A DNA stretch of 64,000 bases from Pseudomonas piscis (GCF_009380155.1 NZ_WHUV01000007.1:124001-188000); one strand, 5' to 3'; shown: positions 1 through 8,470, numbered from the stretch's first letter. Notes: generated from the sequence alone by a model not told the origin. Made by a program: numbers and translations.

Positions 1-949
1 GGCCCTGGGCCAGCAGGGCGCCTTCAAGCGGGTCGGGGAGCAGTTTGCCCTCGGCGTCGCGAACTCGCAGGCCGTTGTTCCAGGTCCCGCTTTGCACGCT
101 GCCGTCCCGCAGTACCAGTACCCCGCGGCCCTGGTAGTTGTCGCTGTCGAAGCCACCGATGTAGAAGCTGCCGTCAGTGAGGTTCAGGCGGCCTTCGCCG
201 CTGAAGCGCCAGTCGCTGAAGGTGCCGATGTAATGGCTGCCGTCGGCGCCGATCAGCTCGCCCTTGCCGCCCAGGGCGCCCTCCTTGAACTGGCCGATCC
301 AGACATCGCCATCGGAGTTTTCGTAGCGGCCCTTGCCGTTGAGCTGGTTGTGCTTGAAGCCACCGACGTAGATATCGCCTTCGGCGCTGTTGAAGGTGCC
401 ATTGCCCTCCAGTTGACCATCGACGAAGTGGCCGCTGAACTGGTTGCCGCTGGAGTCGCTGCGCTGGCCCTCGCCATTGGGTTTGCCCTTGGCGAACTGA
501 CCCTGGTACTGGCTGCCGTCCTCGAGCTCCAGGCGGCCCAGGCCCGAGTACAGGTCGGCCTTGAACTCGCCCCGGTAGGTCATGCCGTCTTCCTTGAGGG
601 TGCCTTCGCCATCCCGGCGCCCCAGCTTGAAGCCGCCACTGTAGTTGCTGTCCTTGGTGGTCAGGGTGCCCTGGCCGTGGAACAGCCCCTGCTGGAACTG
701 GCCGCGATAGACCTCGCCATTGCTGCCGTGCCATTCGCCCTGGCCGTGCCATTGGCCCTTGTCGAACTGGCCTGCGTACCAGCTGCCGTTGGGATAGTCG
801 ATGCGCCCCTGGCCCTGCAGCAGGCCGTCCACCAGGTCGCCCCGGTAGCGGCCGCCATCCGGCAGGCGGGCATCGGGCGGCAACAGCGATTCGCCGTCAC
901 CGCAAGCGCTGAGCAGGAGGGTCATGACCAGGGGTACAAGTGGGCGCAT
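1..949 (-). CDS. MORN-repeat lipoprotein, 3' part outside the window (partial)
   Basis: Reading leftward from the ATG at 949, the frame stays open to the window edge, giving at least 316 residues and no stop. The start encodes a short hydrophobic signal ending in the lipobox LLSAC (Cys16), so an outer- or inner-membrane lipoprotein is expected. The rest is a long series of MORN repeats, about 23 residues each, with recurring units such as YxGQFxxGxxxGxG (for example YRGQFQQGLFHGQG). MORN repeats usually mediate protein or lipid contacts. In Pseudomonas, MORN lipoproteins of this type at this locus can carry a C-terminal caspase-like C13 peptidase domain; that part would lie to the left of the window, so this is inference. 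The residues nearest the edge (PDPLEGALLAQG) already leave the repeat pattern, which fits a second domain beginning there. Confidence 0.8.
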   Translation of the reverse strand, partial: MRPLVPLVMTLLLSACGDGESLLPPDARLPDGGRYRGDLVDGLLQGQGRIDYPNGSWYAGQFDKGQWHGQGEWHGSNGEVYRGQFQQGLFHGQGTLTTKDSNYSGGFKLGRRDGEGTLKEDGMTYRGEFKADLYSGLGRLELEDGSQYQGQFAKGKPNGEGQRSDSSGNQFSGHFVDGQLEGNGTFNSAEGDIYVGGFKHNQLNGKGRYENSDGDVWIGQFKEGALGGKGELIGADGSHYIGTFSDWRFSGEGRLNLTDGSFYIGGFDSDNYQGRGVLVLRDGSVQSGTWNNGLRVRDAEGKLLPDPLEGALLAQG

Positions 950-1016
950 AACGGGTTCCGGATGATTAGGGGTCCGAGTATGCCGTAGCGGTGTGCCTTG
1001 TATATAGAGAGACCGA

Positions 1017-1040
1017 GCGAAACAGCGTGAGCTGTTTCGC
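1017..1040 (-). terminator. Perfect 10-bp hairpin downstream of the MaoC gene
   Basis: GCGAAACAGC (1017-1026) and GCTGTTTCGC (1031-1040) form a perfect 10-bp stem with a GTGA loop, 12 bases past the stop of the leftward hydratase gene. There is no clear T run after it on the - strand, so it may be a transcription terminator, an mRNA-stabilising hairpin, or both. Confidence 0.45.
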
Positions 1041-1051
1041 ATCGAGAGGCA

Positions 1052-1507
1052 TCAGACAAAGCAGAGCGACAGGGGCTCGGCGATGTAGGCGGGTTTTTCC
1101 TGGCCGTCGATCTCCAGGGTGGCGGTGACCTTGAGCAGCCATTGGCCGGGTTTCTTCTCGGTGACGTCGGTCAGGTCGACCTTGAGTCGCACCTGGGAGT
1201 TGACTGCCACGGGCTGGATGAAGCGCACGCTGTCCAGGCCATAGTTGACCGCCATCTTCAGGCCCTTGGGCAGCACCAGGATGTCTTCCATCAGCTTGGG
1301 GATCAGCGACAGGGTCAGGAACCCATGGGCGATGGTGCCGCCGAACGGAGTCTGTGCGGCCTTGACCGGGTCCACGTGGATGAACTGGAAGTCACCGGTG
1401 GCCTCGGCAAACAGGTTGATACGCTCCTGGTCGATGGTGAGCCATGCGGAACGTCCCAGTTCCTTCCCAACATAGTCCTTGAGCTCTGCAGCAGGAACAT
1501 AGGGCAT
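1052..1507 (-). CDS. MaoC-like (R)-specific enoyl-CoA hydratase family protein
   Basis: A 151-residue single hot-dog domain protein. The family hydrates trans-2-enoyl-CoA to (R)-3-hydroxyacyl-CoA in the cytoplasm, often feeding polyhydroxyalkanoate or fatty acid pathways. The hydratase-2 motif is visible: FAEATGDFQFIHVDP around residues 34-47, with Asp39 and His44 spaced exactly five residues apart as in PhaJ-type enzymes, followed by the conserved GTIAHGFLTLSL segment. The start at 1507 is chosen because AAGGAG (1514-1519) sits six bases upstream; a longer reading to 1573 lacks such a site. It is divergent from lrgA. The true acyl-chain specificity cannot be read from the sequence. Confidence 0.9.
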   Translation of the reverse strand: MPYVPAAELKDYVGKELGRSAWLTIDQERINLFAEATGDFQFIHVDPVKAAQTPFGGTIAHGFLTLSLIPKLMEDILVLPKGLKMAVNYGLDSVRFIQPVAVNSQVRLKVDLTDVTEKKPGQWLLKVTATLEIDGQEKPAYIAEPLSLCFV

Positions 1508-1650
1508 TGACACTCTCCTTGGTTTCAACGGTTTTAGTGATCGATAGGGTGTTTTTCGATCCGGAATCTCCACTGTAGATCATCATGGCGATCCGGCCCG
1601 GGTAAACGTCCATGCTTTTGGCGAATGCCGGTTCATAGCGCCTGCGTGCT

Positions 1651-1656
1651 TATAAT
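1651..1656 (+). promoter_or_regulatory. Consensus -10 box (TATAAT) upstream of lrgA
   Basis: A perfect TATAAT lies 30 bases before the lrgA start codon. No good -35 hexamer is seen at 16-18 bases upstream, so an activator may be needed or the promoter is weak. Confidence 0.5.
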
Positions 1657-1685
1657 GCGCCACGGTATCTGGCTGGAGAGGCGGT

Positions 1686-2048
1686 ATGTTGCTACGGGGT
1701 TTGACATGGCTGGTGCTGTTCCAGCTGCTCGGGACGGCGCTCAATCACTTGCTGTTGCCCGTGCTTCCCGGTCCGATCATCGGCCTGTTGCTGCTCCTGG
1801 TGTTCCTGATCATCCGCGGTGAGGTGGGCGAGCCGTTGAGCCAGGCCGCCGGCAGCCTGTTGCGCTACCTGCCGCTGCTGCTGGTGCCGCCCGCCGTTGG
1901 GGTGATGGTCTATGCCCGGGATATCGCCGCGGACTTCTGGGCCATCGTCGGGGCACTGGTCTTGTCGCTGGTGCTGTCCATGGCCTTCGCCGGTGTGCTG
2001 ATGCAGCGCCTGGTCAAGCGCCAGGCGCGCCGGGAGGATGGCCAATGA
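1686..2048 (+). CDS. lrgA: CidA/LrgA family membrane protein
   Basis: A 120-residue, four-helix hydrophobic protein with the family's PGPIIGLLLLL segment near residues 27-37. CidA/LrgA proteins are holin-like inner-membrane proteins that act with LrgB-type partners in murein-hydrolase control, and in some bacteria in export of small organic acids. GGAGAGG lies six bases before the ATG. The next gene starts inside this one (ATGA overlap, 2045-2048), so the two are translationally coupled as a classic lrgAB pair. Whether it behaves as LrgA or CidA cannot be told from sequence. Confidence 0.88.
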   Translation: MLLRGLTWLVLFQLLGTALNHLLLPVLPGPIIGLLLLLVFLIIRGEVGEPLSQAAGSLLRYLPLLLVPPAVGVMVYARDIAADFWAIVGALVLSLVLSMAFAGVLMQRLVKRQARREDGQ

Positions 2049-2761
2049 CCTTCGACTGGCAGGGGGCCTGGGCGGCGGTGATCCACCATCCGCTGTTCGG
2101 CATCGGCATCACTCTGGGGGCCTATCAACTGGTGCTGGCGGCCTTCGAGAAGACCCGCTGGATATTCCTGCAACCGGTGCTGGTGTCCATGCTGCTGGTG
2201 ATCGGCGTCCTGGTCGGTTGTGGCCTGAGCTACACCGAGTATCGCAAGAGCACCGAGATCCTGAGCATCCTGCTGGGACCGGCCACCGTGGCCCTGGCGG
2301 TGCCGCTGTATCTAAACCTGCGACGCATCCGCCAATTGTTCTGGCCGATCTTTACTACGCTGGTGTTGGGCGGAGTCCTGGCCACCAGCCTGGGAGTGCT
2401 GCTGGGCTGGTGGTTCGGTGCCGAGCACATGATCCTCATGACCATGGCGCCCAAGTCGGTGACGTCACCGATCGCCATGCTGGTGGCCGAGCAGATCGGC
2501 GGCGTGGCGGCGCTGGCGGCGGTATTCGTGCTGATCACCGGGGTGCTGGGGGCGATCTTCGGCACGGCGCTGCTGGATCGCCTGGGGGTCGAGGCGCCGG
2601 AGGCGCGGGGCATGGCCCTGGGCATGACGGCCCATGCGGTGGGCACTTCGGTGGCCCTGCAGGAAAGCGAGGAGTGTGGCGCCTTCGCGGCGCTGGCGAT
2701 GAGTCTAATGGGCGTGGCCACGGCGGTCCTTCTGCCGCTGGCGGTGTCGTTGCTGGTTTGA
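2045..2761 (+). CDS. lrgB: LrgB family membrane protein
   Basis: A 238-residue polytopic membrane protein of the LrgB/CidB family, the obligate partner of LrgA/CidA. The conserved region around residues 130-155 (ILMTMAPKSVTSPIAML) and the later AHAVGTSVAL segment match the two best conserved blocks of the family. It overlaps lrgA by four bases and is followed ten bases later by a LON-domain gene, so the three probably form one transcript. The role is presumably membrane permeability or autolysis control, or small-molecule export. Confidence 0.9.
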   Translation: MTFDWQGAWAAVIHHPLFGIGITLGAYQLVLAAFEKTRWIFLQPVLVSMLLVIGVLVGCGLSYTEYRKSTEILSILLGPATVALAVPLYLNLRRIRQLFWPIFTTLVLGGVLATSLGVLLGWWFGAEHMILMTMAPKSVTSPIAMLVAEQIGGVAALAAVFVLITGVLGAIFGTALLDRLGVEAPEARGMALGMTAHAVGTSVALQESEECGAFAALAMSLMGVATAVLLPLAVSLLV

Positions 2762-2771
2762 GGATGGTGGC

Positions 2772-3362
2772 ATGAGTCTGGCGTTGTTCCCCCTGAATAC
2801 CGTGTTGTTTCCCGAGTGCATCCTCGACCTGCAGATATTCGAGGCGCGCTACCTGGACATGATCGGTCGCTGTATGAAGCAGGGCAGCGGTTTCGGTGTG
2901 GTGTGCATCCTGGAGGGCGAGGAGACCGGTCTTGCGCCCCAGGGCTATGCCCGGGTGGGCTGCGAGGCGCTGATCACCGACTTCCACCAGCAGGACAACG
3001 GCCTGCTGGGAATCCGGGTCAAGGGCGGGCGGCGCTTTCGCGTACTGGACAGCGAGGTGCAGAAGGACCAGCTGACGGTGGCCCGGGTGCAATGGCTGGA
3101 GGAGGCGACGGAGCAGCCGCTGCGGGACGACGATGCCGACCTGGTGGCGCTGCTCAAGGCCTTGGCCGAACACCCCATGGTCGAGGCCCTGGAAATGGGG
3201 GCCGAGGCGGCCGGGCAACTGTCCCTGGGCAATCAGCTGGCCTATCTGCTGCCCTTTACCGAGCTGGACAAGATCGACCTGCTGCAACTGGACGATCCGC
3301 AGCAGCGTCTGGATGCGATCCAGCAGTTGCTGGACGAGCTGCAGGGCGAGCTCTTCGCCTGA
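2772..3362 (+). CDS. LON N-terminal (substrate-binding) domain protein
   Basis: A 196-residue protein consisting only of the LON substrate-binding domain: it opens with LALFPLNTVLFPECILDLQIFE, the typical first strand, and contains the RVGCEALITDF segment, but has no AAA+ ATPase and no serine-lysine protease part. Such stand-alone LON-domain proteins are widespread in proteobacteria and have no firmly established function; a chaperone-like or adaptor role is usually assumed. A GAGG-like site precedes the ATG. It ends 18 bases before the convergent DedA-PAP2 gene. Confidence 0.9.
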   Translation: MSLALFPLNTVLFPECILDLQIFEARYLDMIGRCMKQGSGFGVVCILEGEETGLAPQGYARVGCEALITDFHQQDNGLLGIRVKGGRRFRVLDSEVQKDQLTVARVQWLEEATEQPLRDDDADLVALLKALAEHPMVEALEMGAEAAGQLSLGNQLAYLLPFTELDKIDLLQLDDPQQRLDAIQQLLDELQGELFA

Positions 3363-3380
3363 GCTGCCGCGCAGCCCGCC

Positions 3381-4697
3381 TCAATAGGCGTAGCGCAGCA
3401 GCGCCTGTGGCAGGTGCCGCATCGACATGAAGGCACACAGCAGGACCATCACCGGCAGTACCAGCCACCAGGCCTTGGCCGGCATCGGCTTGAGCGGGGC
3501 CTGCCACTGGCAAAGGGTCAGGCTCGCAGCACAGACGCAGGTCGCCAGCATGGCTCCGGCGAGAATGTCGGTAGGCCAGTGGGCCCCCAGGTAGACCCGC
3601 GACATCGCGATCGACAGCGCCGGCAGGCAGCCCAGCAGCAGCCAGGTCAGGCGCATCCGCGGCGGTTGGCCACGCCCGGCCAGTACGGCCAGGGTCAGGA
3701 ACAGCGCGAAGGATCCGGAAGAATGCCCACTGGGCATGCTGAAGCTGGTCAGCGGCTCGGTCAGCACCTCGGGACGCACCCGGGCGAAGAACCATTTGCT
3801 GGCGGTATTGGCCAGCGCGGTACACAGCAGCGTGGCGCCGGCGAATACCGCCTGGCGCCACTGGCGCAGCAGCACCAGCAGCAGGGTCAGGACCGCGCTG
3901 ATGACGAACATGGCGCGGAACTCACCGATCTGGGTGACCATCACCATGACCTTGTCCAGCGCCGGGTCACGATGTTCCTGTACCAGGGCGATCAGTCCCT
4001 GATCGAACTGGGCCAGGTGGGGATAGCCGATGAACAGCCCGATCAGCAAGGCCAGGCCCAGGCCGGACATCAGCAGGGTTGCCCGGCGGTGGCGGCGCAG
4101 GCTGCTGTTGACGCTCAGCCCGATCAACACCGCGAGGCTGCCGATGACTACCCCGGCCTGGGGCCAGAAGCCTTCGGGCAGCGGCAGGCGAATGGCCGCG
4201 CCAGTGGCCCAGCCCGGCAACAGGTAGGCCACCGACCAACCCGCCGCGGCCAGCAGGCTGACGGCGAAGAAGCGCGGGAACGGCATGTCGAACATGCCCG
4301 CCACCATCGGCAGCATCGGGCGCAGGGGGCCGATGAAGCGTCCGACCAACAGGCTGGCGATGCCATAGCGCTGGAAGTAGGCCTCGGCGCCATTGATCCA
4401 TTCAGGATGCTGGCGCAAGCCCGGCAGGCGCCGGATGCTCTGGTGGAAGCGCCGACCTAAAAGGTAGGAGATCACATCGCCGAGGATCCCGGCGGTAAAG
4501 CCCAGCACTAAGGTCTCGCCCAGCGACAGGGCACCGTTGCCGGCTAGTACGGCAATGGCGAACAGCAGCACCGTACCGGGGACGATCAGGCCGGCGATGG
4601 CCAGGCATTCCACGAAGGCGACGATGAATACCGCGGCGGCCAGCCACTGCGGATTGGTGCTCAGCCAGGCGGTCACGCTGTCGAGCCATGGGCCCAT
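3381..4697 (-). CDS. Fused DedA (VTT) and PAP2 phosphatase membrane protein
   Basis: A 438-residue inner-membrane protein with two domains. Residues 1-200 are a DedA/VTT-type unit (GTVLLFAIAVLAG, the ISYLLGRRF segment, and the VGRFIGPLRPMLPMVAG block typical of DedA proteins). Residues 230-430 are a PAP2 phosphatase with all three signature motifs: KWFFARVRP, PSGHSSGS and SRVYLGAHWPTD. DedA proteins are linked to undecaprenyl-phosphate flipping, and PAP2 enzymes dephosphorylate undecaprenyl or phosphatidyl phosphates, so the fusion could couple dephosphorylation and recycling of a lipid carrier. GGAG lies about ten bases before the ATG at 4697. Alternative substrates such as phosphatidylglycerophosphate cannot be excluded. 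Confidence 0.9.
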   Translation of the reverse strand: MGPWLDSVTAWLSTNPQWLAAAVFIVAFVECLAIAGLIVPGTVLLFAIAVLAGNGALSLGETLVLGFTAGILGDVISYLLGRRFHQSIRRLPGLRQHPEWINGAEAYFQRYGIASLLVGRFIGPLRPMLPMVAGMFDMPFPRFFAVSLLAAAGWSVAYLLPGWATGAAIRLPLPEGFWPQAGVVIGSLAVLIGLSVNSSLRRHRRATLLMSGLGLALLIGLFIGYPHLAQFDQGLIALVQEHRDPALDKVMVMVTQIGEFRAMFVISAVLTLLLVLLRQWRQAVFAGATLLCTALANTASKWFFARVRPEVLTEPLTSFSMPSGHSSGSFALFLTLAVLAGRGQPPRMRLTWLLLGCLPALSIAMSRVYLGAHWPTDILAGAMLATCVCAASLTLCQWQAPLKPMPAKAWWLVLPVMVLLCAFMSMRHLPQALLRYAY

Positions 4698-4736
4698 AGG
4701 TTCAACTCCATTTCAGTGTCAGGCAGGGCCGGTGGA

Positions 4737-5423
4737 TCAGCCGAGGATGAGGTAGTCGCGGCCTTCGACCTGGCCTCGGCGCAGTGGGTTCCGAGTGCAG
4801 CGGGGGGCGTAGGCGGCATCGACGAAGCGATACATCAGGTGTTCGTCGCGCCCGTGGGGAATGCCCAGGCGGGTGGTCTGGATGATCTTGGGCACGGCGT
4901 TGCCGGCGTCTTCGACAAAAAGGATTTCGTGATCGAAGCGTTTCGCGTCCCAGACCGGGACTTTCAGGCCCAGGGCCTTGCATAGCAGGGTCTGGCCGGC
5001 GCAGAGCTTTTGCGCTGGGCGAGGCTGGCCGCTGGCATCCGGGTTGTTCAGTTGCATCTGTTGCAGGCTGGCAGGGCCTGAAACCTCGTCGACCCAGGGA
5101 TAGGCGGACTTGATCAGCACCGCGTTGCCGGGGCCCTGGGCGCTGAAGTTCAGCGAGTCACCGCCCCGGGCGTAATACATATAGATGTGGCCACCATCCA
5201 GAAACAACGCCTTACGTTTTTCCGTGAAGCCGAGGGAGGCATGGCTGCCTTTTTCCTCGCAGTAATAGGCTTCAGTCTCGATAATGCGCGCTGACAGCCA
5301 CAGGTCCCCGACTTTGTGGCGGATCACCTTGCCCAGCAGTTCACGGGCCAGGAGCTGAGCATCACGGTCGAAAAAGCTGTCAGGCAGGGCTTTGGGCAGT
5401 TTCGCAGAGGTCAGGATGGACAT
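4737..5423 (-). CDS. mpg: DNA-3-methyladenine glycosylase (AAG/Mpg family)
   Basis: A 228-residue base-excision repair glycosylase of the AAG family that removes alkylated purines such as 3-methyladenine. Visible landmarks are LARELLGKVI near the N-terminus, the catalytic-glutamate segment IIETEAYY, GHIYMYYARGG, GPGNAVLIKSAYP, and the C-terminal CTRNPLRRG. The ATG at 5423 gives an N-terminus (FFDRDAQLLARELLG) that aligns with the family; the ribosome-binding site is weak. It is divergent from proA and separated from it by 165 bases. With the aidB-like gene at 37.9 kb, it is the second alkylation-related gene in the window. Confidence 0.93.
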   Translation of the reverse strand: MSILTSAKLPKALPDSFFDRDAQLLARELLGKVIRHKVGDLWLSARIIETEAYYCEEKGSHASLGFTEKRKALFLDGGHIYMYYARGGDSLNFSAQGPGNAVLIKSAYPWVDEVSGPASLQQMQLNNPDASGQPRPAQKLCAGQTLLCKALGLKVPVWDAKRFDHEILFVEDAGNAVPKIIQTTRLGIPHGRDEHLMYRFVDAAYAPRCTRNPLRRGQVEGRDYLILG

Positions 5424-5523
5424 GATGGTGAAGGGTAATGGCCAGGAAAGTGCCGGAATGATAACAACTTCAGGCTTAATTCAGGCTGAACCAGCAGTAT
5501 TTCGACCATCCGCCCGTGACCGC

Positions 5524-5552
5524 TGTCCGTGGGCCGGCGCGACAGCTATAAT
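5524..5552 (+). promoter_or_regulatory. Probable sigma-70 promoter of proA
   Basis: A perfect -10 TATAAT (5547-5552) sits 36 bases before the proA start, with a weak -35 TGTCCG (5524-5529) at the ideal 17-base spacing. Confidence 0.55.
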
Positions 5553-5588
5553 CAGCCGCTTTCCTCTTTGCCAAGACCACACCAGACC

Positions 5589-6854
5589 ATGACTGAGTCC
5601 GTTCTTGACTACATGACCCGTTTGGGTCGCGCTGCCCGCCAAGCTTCCCGGGTCATCGCCCGCGCCACCACCGTGCAGAAGAACCGCGCGCTGCTGGCGG
5701 CTGCCGATGCGCTGGACGCTGCGCGACCGGAACTGACCGTGGCCAACGAGCAGGACCTGGCCAGCGGCCGGGCCAATGGTCTGGAACCGGCCCTGCTGGA
5801 TCGCCTGGCACTGACCCCCGCCCGTATCGACGAGATGATCGAAGGCCTGCGTCAGGTGGCCAAGCTGCCTGACCCCATCGGTGAAATCCGCGATATGCGC
5901 TACCTGCCCTCGGGCATCCAGGTGGGCAAGATGCGGGTGCCCCTGGGCGTGATCGGCATCATCTACGAGTCGCGTCCCAACGTGACCATCGACGCCGCGG
6001 CCCTGTGCCTCAAGTCCGGCAACGCCACCATCCTGCGTGGCGGTTCCGAGGCCATTCATTCCAACCGCGCCATCGCCGCTTGCATCCAGCAAGGGTTGGC
6101 GGCGGCCGACCTGCCGGCCCATGTGGTGCAAGTGGTGGAGACCACCGACCGCGCCGCGGTGGGCGCGCTGATCACCATGCCCGAGTTCGTCGACGTGATC
6201 GTGCCCCGTGGCGGCAAGAGCCTGATCGAGCGGGTCAGCCGTGATGCCCGGGTGCCGGTGATCAAGCACCTGGATGGCGTCTGCCACGTATTCATCGATG
6301 TCGCCGCGGACCTGGACAAGGCCATCCGCATCGCCGACAACGCCAAGACCCAGCGCTATGCCCCGTGCAACACCATGGAGACCCTGCTGGTCCATGCCGG
6401 TATCGCTGGGCGCGTACTGCCGCCGCTGGCCGCGATCTATCGCGACAAGGGTGTCGAGTTGCGGGGTTGCGAGCAGACCCGGGCGATCCTCGGGACCGAT
6501 GTGCTGGAGGCCAGCGAAGAAGACTGGCGTACCGAGTACACCGCGCCGATCCTCTCGATCCGCGTGGTTGACGGCCTGGAGCAGGCCATCGAACACATCA
6601 ATGCCTACGGCTCGCACCATACCGACTCCATCGTCACCGAGAACTTCAGTGACGCCCGGCGCTTCCTCAACGAAGTGGATTCCAGCTCGGTCATGGTCAA
6701 TGCCTCGACGCGCTTCGCCGACGGTTTCGAATACGGCCTGGGCGCGGAGATCGGCATCTCCACCGACAAGCTGCACGCCCGTGGGCCGGTAGGCCTGGAA
6801 GGCCTGACCAGCGAGAAGTACGTGGTCTTTGGCGACGGTCACGTGCGTACTTGA
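5589..6854 (+). CDS. proA: Gamma-glutamyl phosphate reductase
   Basis: A 421-residue enzyme, the usual ProA length. It reduces L-glutamate 5-phosphate to glutamate 5-semialdehyde with NADPH, the second step of proline synthesis, in the cytoplasm. Family segments seen include GVIGIIYESRPNVT, GNATILRGGSEA and the catalytic-cysteine region YAPCNTMETLLVH. The start at 5589 (MTESVLDYMTRLG) matches the family; an upstream in-frame start at 5529 lies in the promoter and is rejected. The stop codon shares a base with the next start (TGATG), so nadD is coupled to it. Confidence 0.96.
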   Translation: MTESVLDYMTRLGRAARQASRVIARATTVQKNRALLAAADALDAARPELTVANEQDLASGRANGLEPALLDRLALTPARIDEMIEGLRQVAKLPDPIGEIRDMRYLPSGIQVGKMRVPLGVIGIIYESRPNVTIDAAALCLKSGNATILRGGSEAIHSNRAIAACIQQGLAAADLPAHVVQVVETTDRAAVGALITMPEFVDVIVPRGGKSLIERVSRDARVPVIKHLDGVCHVFIDVAADLDKAIRIADNAKTQRYAPCNTMETLLVHAGIAGRVLPPLAAIYRDKGVELRGCEQTRAILGTDVLEASEEDWRTEYTAPILSIRVVDGLEQAIEHINAYGSHHTDSIVTENFSDARRFLNEVDSSSVMVNASTRFADGFEYGLGAEIGISTDKLHARGPVGLEGLTSEKYVVFGDGHVRT

Positions 6855-7498
6855 TGGGCAAACGTATCGGCCTGCTGGGCGGCACCTTCGATCCAGTGCA
6901 TATCGGCCACCTGCGTGGCGCACTGGAAGTGGCCGAATCCATGCGACTCGACGAGCTGCGCCTGACACCCAGTGCCAGGCCGCCTCATCGGGATACACCG
7001 CAGGTGTCGGCGCTCGATCGTCTGGCGATGGTCGAGCGCGCGGTGGCGGGCGTTTCACCCCTGGTGGTGGACGACCGTGAGCTGAAACGGGACAAACCGT
7101 CCTACACCATAGACACCCTGGAGCAGATGCGCGCCGAACTGGCCGCGGACGACCAGTTGTTCCTGCTGTTGGGCTGGGACGCTTTTTGCGGCCTGCCCAC
7201 CTGGCATCGCTGGGAAGAACTGCTCCAGCACTGCCACATCCTGGTGCTGCAACGCCCGGATGCCGACAGTGAGCCGCCGGATGCCCTGCGCAACCTTCTG
7301 GCGGCCCGCTCGGTGAGCGATCCGCTGGCCCTGCAAGGGCCGGGGGGACACATTGCATTCGTCTGGCAGACACCGCTCGCGGTGTCTGCCACCCAGATCC
7401 GTCAACTGCTGGCCAGCGGTAAGTCGGTACGTTTCCTGGTGCCTGACGCGGTCCTGGCCTATATCGATGCTCACGGACTGTACCGTGTGCCGAACTGA
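6854..7498 (+). CDS. nadD: Nicotinate-nucleotide adenylyltransferase
   Basis: A 214-residue enzyme that adenylates nicotinate mononucleotide to deamido-NAD in NAD synthesis. The nucleotidyltransferase signature GGTFDPVHIGHL is at residues 8-19, and the second signature appears as the SATQIRQLL motif near the C-terminus (ISSTxIR-type). The ATG at 6854 overlaps the proA stop by one base; a TTG one codon earlier is possible but unnecessary. It is followed 60 bases later by rsfS, the same order as in many gamma-proteobacteria. Confidence 0.95.
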   Translation: MGKRIGLLGGTFDPVHIGHLRGALEVAESMRLDELRLTPSARPPHRDTPQVSALDRLAMVERAVAGVSPLVVDDRELKRDKPSYTIDTLEQMRAELAADDQLFLLLGWDAFCGLPTWHRWEELLQHCHILVLQRPDADSEPPDALRNLLAARSVSDPLALQGPGGHIAFVWQTPLAVSATQIRQLLASGKSVRFLVPDAVLAYIDAHGLYRVPN

Positions 7499-7558
7499 AG
7501 GAAGGCTGCCGGCCCATGTCGTGCGGCGTTCCATACATACGAGCTGAACGAGTTTTAT

Positions 7559-7981
7559 ATGACTAACCAAGTAATGAAAGGCGAAGATCTGGTCAAGGTG
7601 GCTGTCGCCGCGCTGGAAGACGTCAAGGCCCAGGACATCCTGGTGATCGATGTGCGCGACAAGCAGAGCATCACCGACTACATGGTGATCGCCACCGGTA
7701 CCTCCAACCGCCAGATCGGCGCGATGCTGGAAAAGGTCCGCGAGATGGTCAAGGCCAAGGGCGTGCGTCCGCTGGGTGAAGAAGGCAAGGGCGACAGCGA
7801 CTGGGTGCTGCTGGACCTGGACGAAGTGATCGTCCACATGATGACCGCCTCGGCCCGCCAGTTCTACGACCTGGAGCGCCTGTGGCAGGGCGCCGAGCAG
7901 AGCCGCGCGGCCGATGGCAAGCACCACAGCCCGGAAAACACCCACGAGCATTTCGCCAAGCTCAACAAAGACCAGCAATAA
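7559..7981 (+). CDS. rsfS: Ribosomal silencing factor RsfS
   Basis: A 140-residue RsfS/Iojap protein that binds uL14 (RplN) of the 50S subunit and blocks subunit joining during starvation. The core DIRVIDVRDKQSITDYM-like region near residues 27-43 and DWVLLDLDEVIVHMM near residues 80-94 are diagnostic. The last 30 residues are a polar, His- and Glu-rich tail beyond the usual domain. It lies between nadD and rlmH, which fits its ribosome role. Confidence 0.95.
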   Translation: MTNQVMKGEDLVKVAVAALEDVKAQDILVIDVRDKQSITDYMVIATGTSNRQIGAMLEKVREMVKAKGVRPLGEEGKGDSDWVLLDLDEVIVHMMTASARQFYDLERLWQGAEQSRAADGKHHSPENTHEHFAKLNKDQQ

Positions 7982-7990
7982 GGGACGGCT

Positions 7991-8458
7991 GTGCGCCTGC
8001 GTCTGATCGCTGTCGGTTCACGCATGCCCAAGTGGGTGGAAGAGGGTTGGCATGAGTATGCCAAGCGTCTGCCATCCGAGCTGGCGCTGGAACTGGTGGA
8101 AATACCGCTCAACACCCGGGGCAAGAATGCCGACGTGGCCCGCTTCATCCGTCAGGAAGGCGAGGCCATGCTGGCCAAGGTCGGGCATAACGAACGCATC
8201 GTGACCCTCGAGGTGCACGGCAAGCCCTGGAGCACCGAGCAGTTGGCGGTGGAGCTGGACCGCTGGCGCCTGGACTCGCGTACCGTGAACTTCATGGTCG
8301 GCGGCCCGGAAGGGTTGGCGCCGGAAGTCTGCGCGCGGGCGGACCAGCGCTGGTCTCTGTCGCCCCTGACCTTGCCGCACCCGTTGGTGCGGATCCTCAT
8401 CGGCGAACAGCTGTATCGCGCCTGGACCGTGCTGTCCGGCCACCCTTACCACAAGTAG
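7991..8458 (+). CDS. rlmH: 23S rRNA (pseudouridine1915-N3)-methyltransferase
   Basis: A 155-residue SPOUT methyltransferase that uses S-adenosylmethionine to methylate pseudouridine 1915 in helix 69 of 23S rRNA. The first half begins MRLRLIAVGSRMPKW, and the C-terminal SAM-binding trefoil knot is visible as NFMVGGPEGL and the closing YRAWTVLSGHPYHK. It starts with GTG at 7991, ten bases after the rsfS stop, with AGGGACGG as ribosome-binding site. It is 12 bases upstream of mrdA. Confidence 0.96.
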   Translation: MRLRLIAVGSRMPKWVEEGWHEYAKRLPSELALELVEIPLNTRGKNADVARFIRQEGEAMLAKVGHNERIVTLEVHGKPWSTEQLAVELDRWRLDSRTVNFMVGGPEGLAPEVCARADQRWSLSPLTLPHPLVRILIGEQLYRAWTVLSGHPYHK

Positions 8459-8470
8459 CCTGCGCCCCCC

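Noticed and set aside
92..988. 298-codon + strand open frame opposite the MORN gene
   Set aside because: The Ala/Val-rich translation is the antisense image of the MORN repeats, which read well on the - strand.
5481..7538. Open frame of about 685 codons on the - strand opposite proA and nadD
   Set aside because: Antisense shadow across two clearly real genes.
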